A DNA stretch of 64,000 bases from assembly GCF_031755915.1 (NCBI RefSeq), contig NC_083385.1, positions 1,069,001 through 1,133,000 on the forward strand, given 5' to 3'. The DNA comes from Ziziphus jujuba (taxonomy: Eukaryota > Streptophyta > Magnoliopsida > Rosales > Rhamnaceae). The position numbers and the translations under genes are program-made. The notes under the pieces were generated by a model. That model did not search any database and was not told where the DNA came from. It was given only the letters and a program-made list of their open reading frames with translations. Positions 47,739-63,961 of the stretch are shown here, one piece after another. The stretch's first letter is position 1. Each line of letters begins with the position of its first letter.

Positions 47739-49331
47739 GCAGGTGTAAGCAAACCAAAGGCTGTTGGCTCTACGGATTCGATAATGTCACTGACACGCAA
47801 TCGAGTGGGTCCAGCGGGCCCCAGAAACGTGGGATTTTCGCAGGCGTTGGTGGCTTTTCTTTTGAAGAATTAACCCATACTTTATAAAATTCCTTTAATA
47901 TTGTTTTTATTTTGATTTATCTCAATATTTTCATTCTTTTGTAGATAGCTAAAAGGGCTAATTAGTATTTTTAACCACCCAAATTTGGCTCATGCGTTCT
48001 ACAGTTGGGCTTCATTTATTTATCTCTTGTAACATTTTTTTATTTCTAATTTTTACAATGAAAATTGATACTTCTCAATTTTTACTTTGTTGATTTAGTT
48101 TCTATGCATTTATTTTTTCTAAAGCTGCCCCCTGAAATCAAGTTAATATCCCTGTGAAAAAAAAAAGGAAAAAAAAAATGCCTGAGAGTTGATTCGAGAC
48201 AATTTTGCATGTAATGCCATTTTAAGCTCTGGTAAAAGGTATCCTAACACTAATAGCGATTCCATCGTAGTATTTCTAGTTTCAAGTCAAAATTTGTCTT
48301 TCTAGATTTAGAATCCACTTATGTAAAAAAAAGCCGATTAGCTTGAACCATAACTGAAAACGGTGATGAGAAGAATGATACGAGTGACTGAGAGTGTATT
48401 TTCAATGAGTGGAGTAGGAAAGGTCATTTGCAAAACCCCAGATCCACTGAGTAATCGCTATCATCAATCACCAATGCCCTCATCTTTTTAACCCAAATTG
48501 GAGAACAAATTTCAAAAGGGTCAAAGACCCAGATGGACTGTGTGTTCCCCATCAGCCTACCTGTTTGAAATTGACCAAACTATAAATGTACTGTCATTTA
48601 ATTAGCTAATCAATCAACTTTCAGTAGTACTGTTGCCAATTCTAATTTCTGTCTCAGCTAGTTATGTTTTTGATACATTTTTCAAGTGCAAAAATTAATT
48701 AACAACTATCTCCATAGCTCAATTTAATGGTTGTAAGGTACGGTTTCCAAACTGTACATCAGTAGTTATTTATTTATTTATTTTTAAATGAAAGTATCCA
48801 AAGCATCTTTCTTCTTTCTTCAATAATGATCAAGGTTTTATTTTATTGGAAATAAGAGGTTCTGCCTTGTAGGGGCCTAAGGATTTGGACGAAATAGTGA
48901 AGCTTGACAGGATAGGGGCCTGTTGTTGCCGTTGTTGTAGGCTATTATTAACAGCCTTAAGGATGCGAAAAAGTTCTCCTGGGCTTCACCACATAGAAGA
49001 ATCGAATAAGACAGTTTACAGTTGTCACTGATTTTTTTTTTTTTCTTAATAATAAAAATCTTATTTTATCGTTGAGGATTTCCAAGTGAGTTGTCAAAAG
49101 AAACGTATCCCATCCCTTAACTGTCTTCCATTTCATTCTGTTTGACAAGAAGGCAGAGTTACTTGTTTGAGAAGCAAGATCTCTCCTATCAGCACAGCAG
49201 AGACAGAAAGAAATTTAGAAGAACATATATTTTGCCTTCTGAAGGATTTGGTCGAGGTGTTTCTGTGGTTCTTTGTTGTTTAGGTCGGTTGTTTTTTGTC
49301 TCCCTATTCCACCAGTATTCCTGTTGGACTG

Positions 49332-49375
<44 letters not shown>

Positions 49376-49441
49376 AGTCTCTTCCTGGCTGCTTCCCACT
49401 GGTAATAGTCATCACCATCCATCATTTGGATTCTAATAAAA
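47739..49441. other. Spacer and EPFL promoter/leader
   Basis: No gene seen. The start is IQM 3' UTR. The end is the EPFL promoter and leader, with a (TC)18 tract at 49334-49370 about 70 bp before the start codon. Confidence 0.6.
49334..49370 (+). repeat. (TC)18 tract in EPFL leader
   Basis: A pure pyrimidine dinucleotide repeat upstream of the EPFL start codon, probably within the 5' UTR. Confidence 0.9.
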
Positions 49442-50735
49442 ATGAAGAGAAGGATGTGCTATATTCTAATGGCCCTTCTAGCTGGTTGGGTTTCTGTAAT
49501 AAGCAGGCCTTTTCCATCAGATATCGTTGCTCACCGACAAGGTAAATAAATTTGTTTGTAATCTGAATTTGACAAGTATTCTCTCACTACCAACTATTTG
49601 TCTGATTCACATTTTTTTGCCCCGACAAAGTAAATAAACTTGGTTGTAATCGTAATTCGACAAGTATTCTCTGACTGCAACTGTTTGTCTAATTCTCTTA
49701 CTCATTTTCAAACTCTTAAAACTTTTCTTGTCTAAAAAAGGTTTCTTTTTAACTTTTTGCTTTTATTTATTTATTTATTTATTTATTTGCTTAATATAAA
49801 CCAAAACCCAGTCACAAAAGTTTACAATGAAACCTGCGAGAGTGGTTTAAGAACCACTCTCCTGGGAAGCCAAAGATTCAAAAATATGAGGAAGATCAGC
49901 ACATGATAACGATCCTGAAATATTGTTCCAAAAATACCAGTTACAAATAAAATGAGCTAGGAAGTTTGATTGTCTGGGGATCCAGTTAAAAGACACCTCC
50001 TGAAACGAGCTCTTCAAGAATGTTATCTCCTTCATAATCCCTTCCACCATCCAATGGAGATCTTCCAGGCCGTTGGTGTCAAGACTGAGTATGAGTTTCT
50101 TGGCATCAGATTCGCACCTAATCTTTGACCAACCCTCTTCTTTAGCCTCTATCAACCCTTGAAGGATGCCGGATGCCTCTGCCAACTCCGGGATATCTGA
50201 TTGAATAGGGATAGCCCATACGCGAAGCACTTTACCTGCATAATTTCTGGCTACAATGCCTACCGTACTACTTCCCACTTTAGTAGCTGCATCTGCTTCC
50301 AAATATTTGATATGCTTTTGCGTATATTTAACTTGATTCCAAATATTTGATATGCTTTTGATATTTTACTGTTTCAATAATAGACCAAATTTCTCATCCT
50401 CCACAAGCTGCCTTTGACTCAACACAGGTACAATTTGTCTCCTTCTCTGTCTTGTGCCTGTGTCTCTGTGGGTTTAATTTGTTTGGTTTAAATCTTTGTT
50501 GTTGTGTTAAAAGGGTCTTGAAAGCAAGGAAATAGCATATGGGAAAGAAGAAGAATATAGAAGGCAGAGTAGGCTTGGGTCAAAACCGCCAAATTGTGAA
50601 AACAAATGCCAAGGCTGCGTCCCTTGTTTTCCTGTTCAGATACCCACAACCACTGACCATATTGGAGTTCAAAATTCCAATTATGAGCCTGAAGGATGGA
50701 AATGCAAGTGTGGTTCTTCTTTCTTCAACCCATAA
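49442..50735 (+). CDS. EPFL: EPFL secreted cysteine-rich signalling peptide
   Basis: EPIDERMAL PATTERNING FACTOR-LIKE precursor, a secreted ligand of ERECTA-family receptors controlling stomatal patterning or organ growth. Three exons: 49442-49541, 50384-50427 and 50514-50735, giving 121 residues. A signal peptide is evident (MKRRMCYILMALLAGWVSVIS). A variable pro-region follows, then a basic processing area (EEEYRRQSRLGSKPP). The mature domain carries six Cys: NCENKCQGCVPCF, a loop of about 27 residues, and GWKCKCGSSFFNP at the C-terminus. The LGS-x-PP-x-C start and GWKC-x-C-x6-NP end are the family signature; the ending is closest to EPFL1-3 as I recall them. Six rather than eight Cys excludes EPF1/EPF2. 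The first two exons and the short exon 2 were too small to appear as long reading frames. Intron 1 is disturbed by a LINE fragment and a duplicated donor region. Confidence 0.87.
49534..49709. repeat. 88-bp tandem duplication spanning the EPFL exon 1 donor
   Basis: Units start at 49534 and 49622. Both contain CCGACAA followed by GTAAATAAA; unit 1 has the used donor, unit 2 a copy with AAG|TAAAT sequence. The rest (GACAAGTATTCTCT and so on) matches at roughly 80 percent. Confidence 0.85.
49761..50320 (-). mobile_element. 5'-truncated LINE fragment (RNase H-like domain) in EPFL intron 1
   Basis: Antisense to EPFL. The reading frame 50302-49847 (about 150 residues, open further upstream to near 50335 without an ATG) has a plant non-LTR RNase H-like domain: EADAAT, GIVARNYAGKVL, LAEASGILQGL, CESDAKKLI and WIPRQSNFLAH. 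On the minus strand it is followed by a short 3' UTR and an (AAAT)n tail at 49789-49761, as at LINE 3' ends. The frame is uninterrupted but only the terminal part of a LINE ORF2 is present, so the element cannot move itself. It is more likely a retroelement remnant than a host gene. Confidence 0.75.
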
Positions 50736-52932
50736 AATTGTTTTCAGAGCCAAAACTCTTAAGATGGATTGGAAAATTTTCCCTTTCATTTCCAATTCTT
50801 TGTGATATTTTGAATTTTTTTGTTTCTTTTGTTTTTTTTTTGGCCCATTAGCTAGAAGAAGCCTAATTTAATACAGATCCTAGCCAACTTGAAATCGTTA
50901 CTTAGAATCGTCGAGGTACTGAGGGACCTTAACTCCATGGATGTATATAGCTCTTGAAAAACAAATTTATTTGAGCCAGAGTTTGGTTAATAGAGGGATG
51001 GCAAAAAGTTGTGTATGAACTAGGTAATTTATATTATAACACAAACTCCCCGTATTCTGATATATGAAAGAAATATCGAATGGGCATTTGCTGGACGAAC
51101 TGCCAAGCAATGTAAATAAGCACTAGATGGGATTGGACACTTGAAATCAGCCTAGGAAAGGCAGTGCAACTGAGGAAGAATAAGATGCAATATGATGAAT
51201 AATTGGGCTTTTGCAGGTTCTGCAGAAACATATCAAACAATTTCAAGCTACATTCAATTAAGGTTAGCTCAAATTTGTTTTTTCTTGTTTCATTTAACAT
51301 TATGCTACGGATTACAAGCATATATATCATCATTGTCTTTGCACTGAAGCTCAAAATTAGTGACTTAAAATGTACTTTGGCTTTGGCAATACTCCATAGA
51401 AAAAATGGATATAACATGGACCTGCTGAAAATGTAGAAACATATTATCACCCTTCAAGTTATAATTAGAATGCATAAAATGAATAAACCTAACAGCAAGC
51501 AGTTTTTAAAACCAAACTCGTGGAATTTTAACAATTTCGAGTGGGAATTATAATGTAGTAAGAGTGTAGTAGTTGGAAGAGTTTTGTGGTAGGTGTAAAA
51601 CTCAACCTAACAGCTTCAACCATACCTAAAGAACCAAACCTACCTGCACTATAAAATATGACAAAATATATATATATATATATATGAAATGGAGTTGGAT
51701 CTATTTTTTTAATCTTCTTCTTTTTCCTTGTCTTGCATTGTAATAAGATCGAGAATATGAAAATAAAGGGGGAAAAACTGGTATAAGGGGTTGAGTTGGA
51801 CCCTTTGATTGTCTTATACTTTTTCTTTGGAATCTACATAGTGAATAAAGATTACAGTTTATTCCCAATTGAGTTAACAATTTACTTCTCAAATGTTCAG
51901 CAACTTTCACGTTTTAAACCTGTTCATCTAAAAAAAGAAAGTGATAAAATTGATATTTAAAAGTTGACACGATGTGGAAATTGTTGAAAAGGGATTTTAT
52001 TAAAGAAAACTCCACAACAAGTTTAGATTTCAAATCAATTTATATCCATTTTTAATCAAATTTTTTTTTGTTTTTTAATATATGACTATAAAAATAAGTT
52101 AACTCGTTTCGGTTATGAAACATTTTCTTTTTGATGACACACTGTTGAAATGTAATAAATAAAATAATGGCCTCTATCATAGATCACGTGACAAACAAGC
52201 AATATAGTGTAATAATTATATTATTGGTGGATAAAGGTCACGTGACAGACAACCTCTACCGGCGGGAAGGAAGGACTGAGTATGTCTCGGTCCCGCCTAA
52301 TGCCCTGACAAATTCCACCACGCGTGGCCAACACGCGTACAGAGACAAGCATCCCTCTTTCTCCTTTAAAAAGGAAAAGAAACCGAAATTCAAAAAGAAA
52401 AAATAAAATAAAATAAGAAATCAGTGTTTTATTTCGAAAAGTATTTGGTTGGAATCAATAAGATTATAAAAGAAGGCGAGATGATATATATATGTAGATA
52501 TGTTTATATCTATAGAGAGAGAGAGAGAGAGAGAGAGGGATGGAAGAGCTCCCACGCTTTACTCTTCGCATTTTATGTAATGTAGCAAATAACCTGCTGT
52601 TCATTTTCAAAATTAAATAATACATATATATATATATATATGTTTTTTTTTTTTTTTTAAACAAAATCAGGGCCGTAGACCTTCCATAGAAAGAGCCTCC
52701 ACTTCATTTGCTTTTTGCCTACAGTTTCATTGTTTTTAGGCCAAACCTTCTTAATATTTGGGGTTCAATTGGATGCCAGTTCGGTTTTGTTGGCGAGGAG
52801 TGTTTTGCTTTTCTCTCTTGTCGTTAGATTTTTAGATTTTTTTCTTTTTTATTTTTCCTTCTCCTTTTTGTTGCATATTATTAGGGTTTGATATTGTAGC
52901 TAGGGTTTCGAATTTCTTTTTGGTTGCGGAGG
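50736..52932. other. Spacer and CKL promoter
   Basis: No gene. It holds a (TA)n run at about 51668-51685, (GA)n at about 52514-52537, (TA)n plus poly(T) near 52622-52658 and two telo-boxes (52882-52889 and 52901-52908) close to the CKL start codon. Confidence 0.6.
52882..52908. promoter_or_regulatory. Two telo-boxes in CKL leader
   Basis: TAGGGTTT occurs at 52882-52889 and 52901-52908, 25-51 bp before the start codon. Confidence 0.5.
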
Positions 52933-56550
<3,618 letters not shown>

Positions 56551-58818
56551 ACTCTGTTGTAGGTCATACTATGTTTGTGTGCTTCTGTTTCTGAAGGATG
56601 TTATATAATTTAACAACTGGAATTCTGGGTGTGAATCTTTGCAGTTATAGCTTAAAGCAGGTTGAGTACATCAAGGAGAAAAACCTAAATTTTAACGACC
56701 TAAATCAGGGCAATGTGGCCTACAATAGTTTGATGTTCCCAAAAAAAAAAAAAAAAAAAAAAAAAATGTAGTTGGTGTGTTACAGTGTTGGTTTGGCAAT
56801 GTTGTTTGCACTCGCAGGTTTAATCTTTGCTGGCACTGTAGATTGGCCATGTATTCATATCTTTTAATTCCTAACAATTTTCACTTTATTTTGAGCAAAA
56901 GCGGTGGTATCATGTACCAGGAAGGGTATGGAAGGCTTACGTATTATATGCAATGCTGCATACGAATTGAGTTGAATTATTATACTAATAATTCAATTTC
57001 CAAATAGATGAACTGTTTTTAACTTGAATTGCGTTGTGTTTTATTTTATTTTATTTTTATTTTTTTTAACTGTAAATTTTAAAGGATATAGAACCCGAAG
57101 TTCCTTAACATCTGAACTTTATGGATTTCATTCTTCTAGCCCGTTGTGTGTATTGAGGTAATTTGGGCTTTCCAACGTGCTTCCTATTCTAATGTTAACA
57201 TTCAAATTAACTGCGAATGTATAGTTTATACGTTCCCTATTCCAATTATTGTTTGGCATTTTATCTATTAACATGTTACATATGAAAATATTTAGTGTGT
57301 ACTAAGCTGTAGCTACTCTTACCAATATACTTTTAGCCAAAAAATAAAAAAGCTACCGTTATCAATGTCGGCTAATGGTGTTTTTGTAAATCGCATGAAG
57401 CTGAACGCAACCTCTAGGTTTCAGTGACGAGAGGTACGAGTTGATTAAATTATAAATTAACTACAAACTGAACATTAACAAGAGGAGAAAGATTAAACCA
57501 ACTGGCCACCATGGTTTATTGTATATCAAATAAAATATGAAGATTACTTAATAAGGTGTTTAGATAATGACAAAGTTAATGGAAAAAATGAAATTTTATT
57601 TTAATTGAATAATTTTTAAGAAAAATTTGTAGGTTCTAATAAAAAATAAATTTTATAATATAGAAAGAAAGAAACTGAGATGAAAAATAAATCTTTTCAA
57701 AAGATATTATTTTAAAAAAATTTTAAAAATTAATTTTATATTTTTTTAAATATAATTTTAGTATTTAATTTTAATATACAAATTTATTTAATTTTTTATA
57801 AATTCTATTTTTTTCTATAATCAACCAGATACTATAAAAAAATTCCAACAAAACTCATTTTAGAAAAATTAATTCCTAGAAAATTAATTTTTAGAAATCA
57901 ATTTCCTTTAATATTTTACTTTTTACTTTAAGCCACATAAGCAGAATATTTTGACGAGAGGAAAGATTTAAGTGTTTTACAAACCCAGTTAATTGCTCAT
58001 CTTCTTACAAGAACATTCATAAAAAAAATGTGAGAATATTTTCAATTGCTTGGCTTGCGTTGCCATTTGTTTAGAATTAAGTTTTTGCTAAAAAATTATT
58101 TTCTAAATGTATTTTTTTCCTCGCATTTTTTTTAATAAAATTAGTTAGAATATTGAAGAAACGAAATAATTTGAGATTGGAAAGAAATTTATACAACTTC
58201 CTTTAAGCACAAATAGAAATTCTTCTAGCAACAGAAAATAACATTTACGACTTCGACAGCAAAAAGGCAACTTCTTCCACAACTAACCATAAATTGACCA
58301 ATCATAACCATGGAAACTTAATCCCCACGGCGATGATACTGGAAGCTAAAATATCTACAATAATAAGGCTCTAAAACAGATTTCAAAGCTGAGGAAATCA
58401 GCTTGAAAGGTACTTGATGAAGTGATTATGATTCTAACACGTCTCCAATAAGACTTGGATAAGTTGCTGTCAGCCTGTCAAACTAAAATTAATTATCAGG
58501 CTGCTCCAAAGTTCAAACACTCTTACATAAGCCTCAGAATTCTACTTCTAAGTTTCATACGGCAATTGTTACCAAGAAATTTTTTAACTTGAGAATCTTT
58601 TTCCAGAACTTAGGAAGAACACTAGTGGTAAAACCCACATCCATGAAAAGCCTACCTCCGGATTGCAGAAAGTTTCAAAACGTAAACGATATAATATATA
58701 GGAAAATTTTCAGATAATATAATCTTGACTCTGAATAAATCAGCTTCAAGATGAACAACAATTGAAATACAAACCCATAAAAACAAGTGCTTCCATACCA
58801 ATTATCATCAACAAATTC

Positions 58819-58858
<40 letters not shown>

Positions 58859-59030
58859 ACATTAATTATTCATCAATATATAATATTTATAAAACATAAT
58901 GAAACTTGGCGGTTCACAATATTACTAAATTCAAAGACATATGAGGCAGTGCATAAATTAAACAAGGAAAAAACAATAAAAAGAGAAAAAGCAACGAAAC
59001 AGATATACCGACAAAAAGATATAATAATCA
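56551..59030. other. Spacer between CKL and DUF3511 genes
   Basis: No coding gene seen. The start is CKL 3' UTR. A poly(A) run lies near 56741-56766, a very AT-rich stretch at 57540-57900 and (GA)17 at 58821-58854. The less AT-rich stretch 58190-58780 could be a spliced 3' UTR of the minus-strand DUF3511 gene, which is a guess. Confidence 0.5.
58821..58854. repeat. (GA)17 microsatellite
   Basis: A pure GA dinucleotide repeat about 180 bp downstream of the DUF3511 stop codon. Confidence 0.95.
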
Positions 59031-59408
59031 CTACCAGCCATAGACGACTCTAGAGCACCTTTCCTTGAGCCACCTGAAGCTCTTCCTCAGAGACCCTTTG
59101 ACCTTGCCTTCCATGGCATAAACTTTATAGCTAGCAACCCTCTTCTTCCTCTGCAGCTCTGGATCACCAAGGCTCCAACTCTTTGAAATAGACCCATTCG
59201 TTGATTTGCCTTTCTTCAATTTCGAATCATTTCCAATCTGGGTTTGGGTTTGGGTTTGGGTCGGGTGCACGGAGGATGCATAGGACGCACTGTAACACCT
59301 GAGATCTTGCATACCACTGATACCAGATGGAGTGGGTCCACCACTCCCATAATAGCTTTCTATCTGCATTCTTCCATGTCCATATGATTTGGATCTGAAA
59401 TCTTCCAT
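59031..59408 (-). CDS. DUF3511 family protein
   Basis: Single-exon plant protein of 125 residues with a DUF3511 domain of unknown function. The conserved C-terminal block is clear: SWSLGDPELQRKKRVASYKV, then EGKVKGSLRKSFRWLKER and the terminal VVYGW. Family members are plant-only and basic; no reaction is known. The N-terminal half is low complexity, rich in Ser/Tyr/Gly, with an alternating Gln-Thr run encoded by a TTTGGG-type hexamer repeat on the plus strand. No signal peptide or membrane segment is seen. The ATG at 59408 gives the full domain and no better upstream start exists. Confidence 0.88.
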   Translation of the reverse strand: MEDFRSKSYGHGRMQIESYYGSGGPTPSGISGMQDLRCYSASYASSVHPTQTQTQTQIGNDSKLKKGKSTNGSISKSWSLGDPELQRKKRVASYKVYAMEGKVKGSLRKSFRWLKERCSRVVYGW

Positions 59409-59708
59409 GGTGGGTTTAAAAGGGAAATAGCCAAAAATTAGATTTGGAGCTCTCCTTCTAAGAAGGCTCTGTTTCTCTCTCTAATGCCTCTCCGATGGCG
59501 TTTCGAAAGAGGGTTTGACAAATGACAATTTTACAAAGACAATGATTTTATTTTTTTCGTTTTATTTAATTCCTTTTTTTTTTTAAACTATTTATTATAT
59601 ATAAAAAATAATTTATTAATATGGTTCGTGGCAGCTCTGATTATCATGGTGTTGTGACAGTCGGTGCCAGGGTGGACTTTACTAGAAGCTATTTTCGTTC
59701 CCTTTATA

Positions 59709-59739
<31 letters not shown>

Positions 59740-60753
59740 TTGTTTTTGGTAATTATGGATGATTCGATATTTTCGTTCCATATTGATGATTCAATTTGTT
59801 ACGCCTTCGTAAACCGTGAGGAGTCTAAAACAAGTAAGTCTTGACGATAATAATAATAATTAGAATCGGCCCATATATGACAGAGCTCGTGACAGGCACG
59901 TGATCAATTTCATTTCTTTCTACCTATTTTTATTTTCTGGTTCCATATCTTTACAATCTCTCTCTCTCTTCCGAAAAACTTAAAATATTGTATTTATGAA
60001 AATATTGTCGAATGTCATTTATTAAAGAAAAATTCATATAACAGAACTTCTTACACATGGTTAAACTTCAGACTTTAATTGACCACTAGTTTAATTGTTT
60101 CGCTCTCCAAAAACGAAAAACCAATCACCTGGACCTAGCATTCAAAAACAAAACAAAGTTCGATGTCCCCTCGGTTGACCGTTTCTTACAATTCAATAAG
60201 TTGAAAAGGACATCACATCATATGAGAGAAATTGAGAAGATAATAACATTTGGTAAGTTGATCCCAAAAGAGAGAACAGGGTATGAATAAAAAAACAAAT
60301 TAAAATGGAATCCACCCATGTGAGATTGGTCAAACTCGTACTTAATTAGGCCGCCTCATCCATCAGGCGCTTCACTTTAAATTTTGGGAAGACGAAAAGC
60401 AATTAATTCAAACCCCCGATTAATAGGTGTGGCAAAGTCGTATAGGAAACAAAGGGAGGCGGAAAGATCCCAATAACATACTCCAAAATTTAACCATATA
60501 CAAAATTCCTCAGTAAAAACATGTATTCGATCGATGACCAACTTCCACTTGTGCTACAATATAGTTGTTATCGTCAACTGTTTGTGCATTATACCTCAGA
60601 ATTATATGTACAGTTAATTGAATTAACATGGAATCTGCTCAACTGGGAAAATGGGTACGGCTCATGATGAAACATCTCCCGAGAAGCAGGCAGCATCATA
60701 CATTATACATGGTTATGAAATTCTCCAGACACAGATGTAGAGAGCCTATGACT
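59409..60753. other. DUF3511 promoter and DGAT1 3' flank
   Basis: No gene. A (TA)n run followed by poly(T) lies at about 59705-59741. The end adjoining 60753 is the DGAT1 3' UTR. Confidence 0.6.
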
Positions 60754-63700
60754 TCACTCACTTCGTGCTTTTCGGTTCAGCAAGTCATGGTAATATAGAA
60801 GCACACACATAGGTTGACCAAGAATACAGAAAATGAACCAAAATATCATATTCCCCACCTGGAAAAGATTTAAAGAAATAAACAAACCTCGATAATGTAA
60901 ACAAATTCCGTATTAAGGATAGAACAAAAACAAGACACGTTAATTTTTCAGTTTGTTTCTTTGCAGCTTATATTCAGAAACTAGAAAAAAACCCACCACC
61001 CACCTAACCACCATGGACCACCATATAAAAGCTATTTCCAGTAACAGGCAGGCAGTTGTCATACCAAAAACCAGATTGGCATCCCTCCGGCAGCAATGCC
61101 ACCGAATTATGGCCAAAAATAGCACTGAAATAGAGCGTATTCAAATTACCAAACTTAATTTTCCCTCTGTGAATTAGACAGTGGTTCCTTTTAAGTTTAC
61201 CTTAATTTTAACTTAAGACGTGTTGTGTACCTCAATTTAATAAACCCATAGCAGATCCCCTCCATATTACCTACTGAATAATTTAGGTGATTTTGATTTT
61301 TAACTTTGCAATCCAATTAAACCAGTGAAAAATTAACATAAACTTTGATGTCCATGATTCTTGGCACCATCCGTTTGATTCCCTTTCAATGAACAATCTC
61401 AAAACGCAGCTTAGTTTGTAACCTGGATGCTCACAAAATAAAGGGGTTAAATACCCTTGGATAAAATATACACATACCATTGAGCTTCTGAACCTTTCTT
61501 GCAGGTAATTTGTGATCAAGACCAAGGGAACCTGAGCCACAAAATAACGCATTTAAGTCCCATGTCCATTTTTTACTATACAAGTGAAAGCTTTTGAATT
61601 AACAGAAAGACCCAGATTGACCTTGGTATGATTTTTACCTGGAGCATAATCCCAATAAAAGCCCAGAACTTGAATATGTGGCAAGGAACAGCAATACACA
61701 GCTGAAGACAATTGAAAATAAAATTGCATGTCATGTCGGTCAATAATGTAGCTGAAGAACATAGGACAGTGGAGTTTTAGGGATTAAATGAGCAAAAACA
61801 CAGCAAAAGAACCCAACATACCTCATGGAATATGGCAGATACTAGGAATGCAATTACAACAGCAACTCCCTGAATAAAAAGCAAGTGAAACATTATTAGA
61901 ACTTCTCAAAAACTTGTGATTTTAAACGTCAAGTTCATTGTCTAGATTCAGGGAGAAATTATCAATCACCTTTGAAATTCCGTTCTGTAAGCATGGAATA
62001 TAGATATGACGAAACATCCATTTATGAACAGGCTGTAATGAAAACCCACAACTAAATACACTTTATCCAACTCATAAAAAGATAGATTACTACACAACAG
62101 CATTTACCAGAGTAGACAGCAAAAACAGCAAAAACAATCTCTAATTGTAGTTAATAGTCATAACTTACAAGACAAAATAGAAAATTAATTATAATAAACT
62201 TACCATGTTCCACAATCTCCAATACTGATAACAGCCGCAGAATCAAGAGGGACATGCAAGAAACACAAGATTAACAGACTCCCTTAGGCATAGTCTGCTG
62301 GAAAAATGGAACCAAACATATTTATAGACAAAACCTACCTCCTCCACTGTTTTCGCATTCCACCAATCTTTGTAGAACTCCCGATCACCAAAACAAAGAA
62401 GTTCAGCAAGTATGTTTAACCTGAAACAGCCATTAACTCTAAAAAGTTGTAAAAATTTAAACATTTTGAAACATCAAACTAACATGTATATCATATAGAT
62501 TAGAAGTACAAAAAAGTAATAGATGCCTCACTGAAGTAAGAAGCAAACATATACCAAAGGTGAAAAAAGCAGTAGAACATGCAGAGCCACACATATAAAT
62601 TTGGAACTGAAAGCTTCAAAACCCTCTCTATGGCATATAGTAGGTTCCCCTTCAAAGGATGTTGTGAATTTTTGACAAGAGGATTAATATACTGCAGAAA
62701 TAAAGAAACATCAGAAAACCAGTGCCAGTATTTACTTGAGGAAACTAAGCATACTTTACTTACTTGCTCAATAATAAATCCCATGACTCCTGTAAAGATT
62801 ATTAACTTGACAAGTTGACGGAACACCCAACCCTTTCGAATGCATGTTGTACGAGGATAGCTCAGCTACAATAGCAATGCATCATATGATATAATATCAG
62901 TTACAAGAAAGGTATCCCAAGGCAAACTAGACAGCATAACAATATTAAAAACACCAACAAGAAAGCATTGCATCAAAATTGGATATTGAAAGTATTGAGT
63001 ACCTGATAACATAATGTTGGAGCAACCATGAAGTATGCCAAACTTTTGAAGCTAACATCATAAGTGCAATCCACAGTAAGGGAACTAGGCGGAACTTCTC
63101 CCTATGATCATCAAAGGAGTATTAATTTTAAACTAATAATTTTTCATCACATCCAAATTTTGGCTGAGAAATATTTGATATAATCACAATGATACTTTCT
63201 ATTTCTATTTTAATAATATGTACAAGAATATTAATATATATAATCATAATAATAATCTTTCAAATCATCAAGTCAAATGAGTTATCCTTCTATTCAGTTC
63301 TTTTATGTGAAATTGTATACCGATAATGATATGGATATTTTACCTTATCAGTCAATTTGGCAAGTGCTCTTAAATCATAGTTCGTATGCGCATATGAGAC
63401 CAGTTTTAACCACACAATACAAGCAAAGAGCATCAATGCAACACCAGATAAAACAGCAGAATCACACCTGCATAACATATGATCATTAACTCAATGGAAA
63501 AACTTTACTAGTATCCCTATGTCAGCCAATCTAGGATATGAAATTATTTTACTCCATTGACCAACAATCTAGACGATGTCAAAAATGTGGAAGGAAATGT
63601 GAAATCTTATCAGAACAAAGAAGCGACAAGGAATGAACCTGAGAATCACAAAAACTGGATACAAAATTGATGTTGTAGTGATAATGATATGAAGACAAAT

Positions 63701-63961
63701 AACAACCTGCAATATTAAACAGAATGTTACCTTTTAACAGAATTTAATAATTATAACATTTAATCCCTTAGCCGTCCTACAAATTCTTGATTTTTGAGAA
63801 ATAACAATCAAGAGGATCCTAATGGTAAGATGATGGCCTTTCCACAAAACACACAAATTTATTGCACTTGAACAATCGGACTTACAGGGTCAGATATACA
63901 CTTTCGTTGTGCTAACTGCTCAACTGCAAAAGCAGCAAGTGGGAATATAGGAAGAGTAAGA
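60754..63961 (-). CDS. DGAT1: Diacylglycerol O-acyltransferase 1 (DGAT1), 5' part outside window
   Basis: ER-membrane MBOAT enzyme that makes triacylglycerol from diacylglycerol and acyl-CoA, the committed step of seed-oil synthesis. Thirteen 3' exons are in the window (minus strand): 63961-63886, 63706-63639, 63467-63344, 63101-63003, 62865-62764, 62691-62555, 62420-62339, 62224-62204, 62032-61970, 61869-61822, 61701-61639, 61531-61478 and 60858-60754, giving the last 346 residues. Recognised blocks: IFPLAAFAVEQLAQRK, GVALMLFACIVWLKLVSYAH, CIRKGWVFRQLVKLIIFTG, NSQHPLKGNLLYAIERVLKL, the acyl-acceptor motif FYKDWWNA, the active-site His in SAIFHELCIAVPCH, and the end LLYYHDLLNRKARSE. Several transmembrane helices are evident. 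The 5' exons lie beyond 64000; the window edge falls in an intron. The cytosolic N-terminus cannot be judged. Confidence 0.95.

Noticed and set aside
50539..50805. 88-codon frame starting MGKKKNIEG
   Set aside because: It is an alternative frame over the EPFL third exon; the EPFL frame has the conserved cysteines and consistent splice phases.
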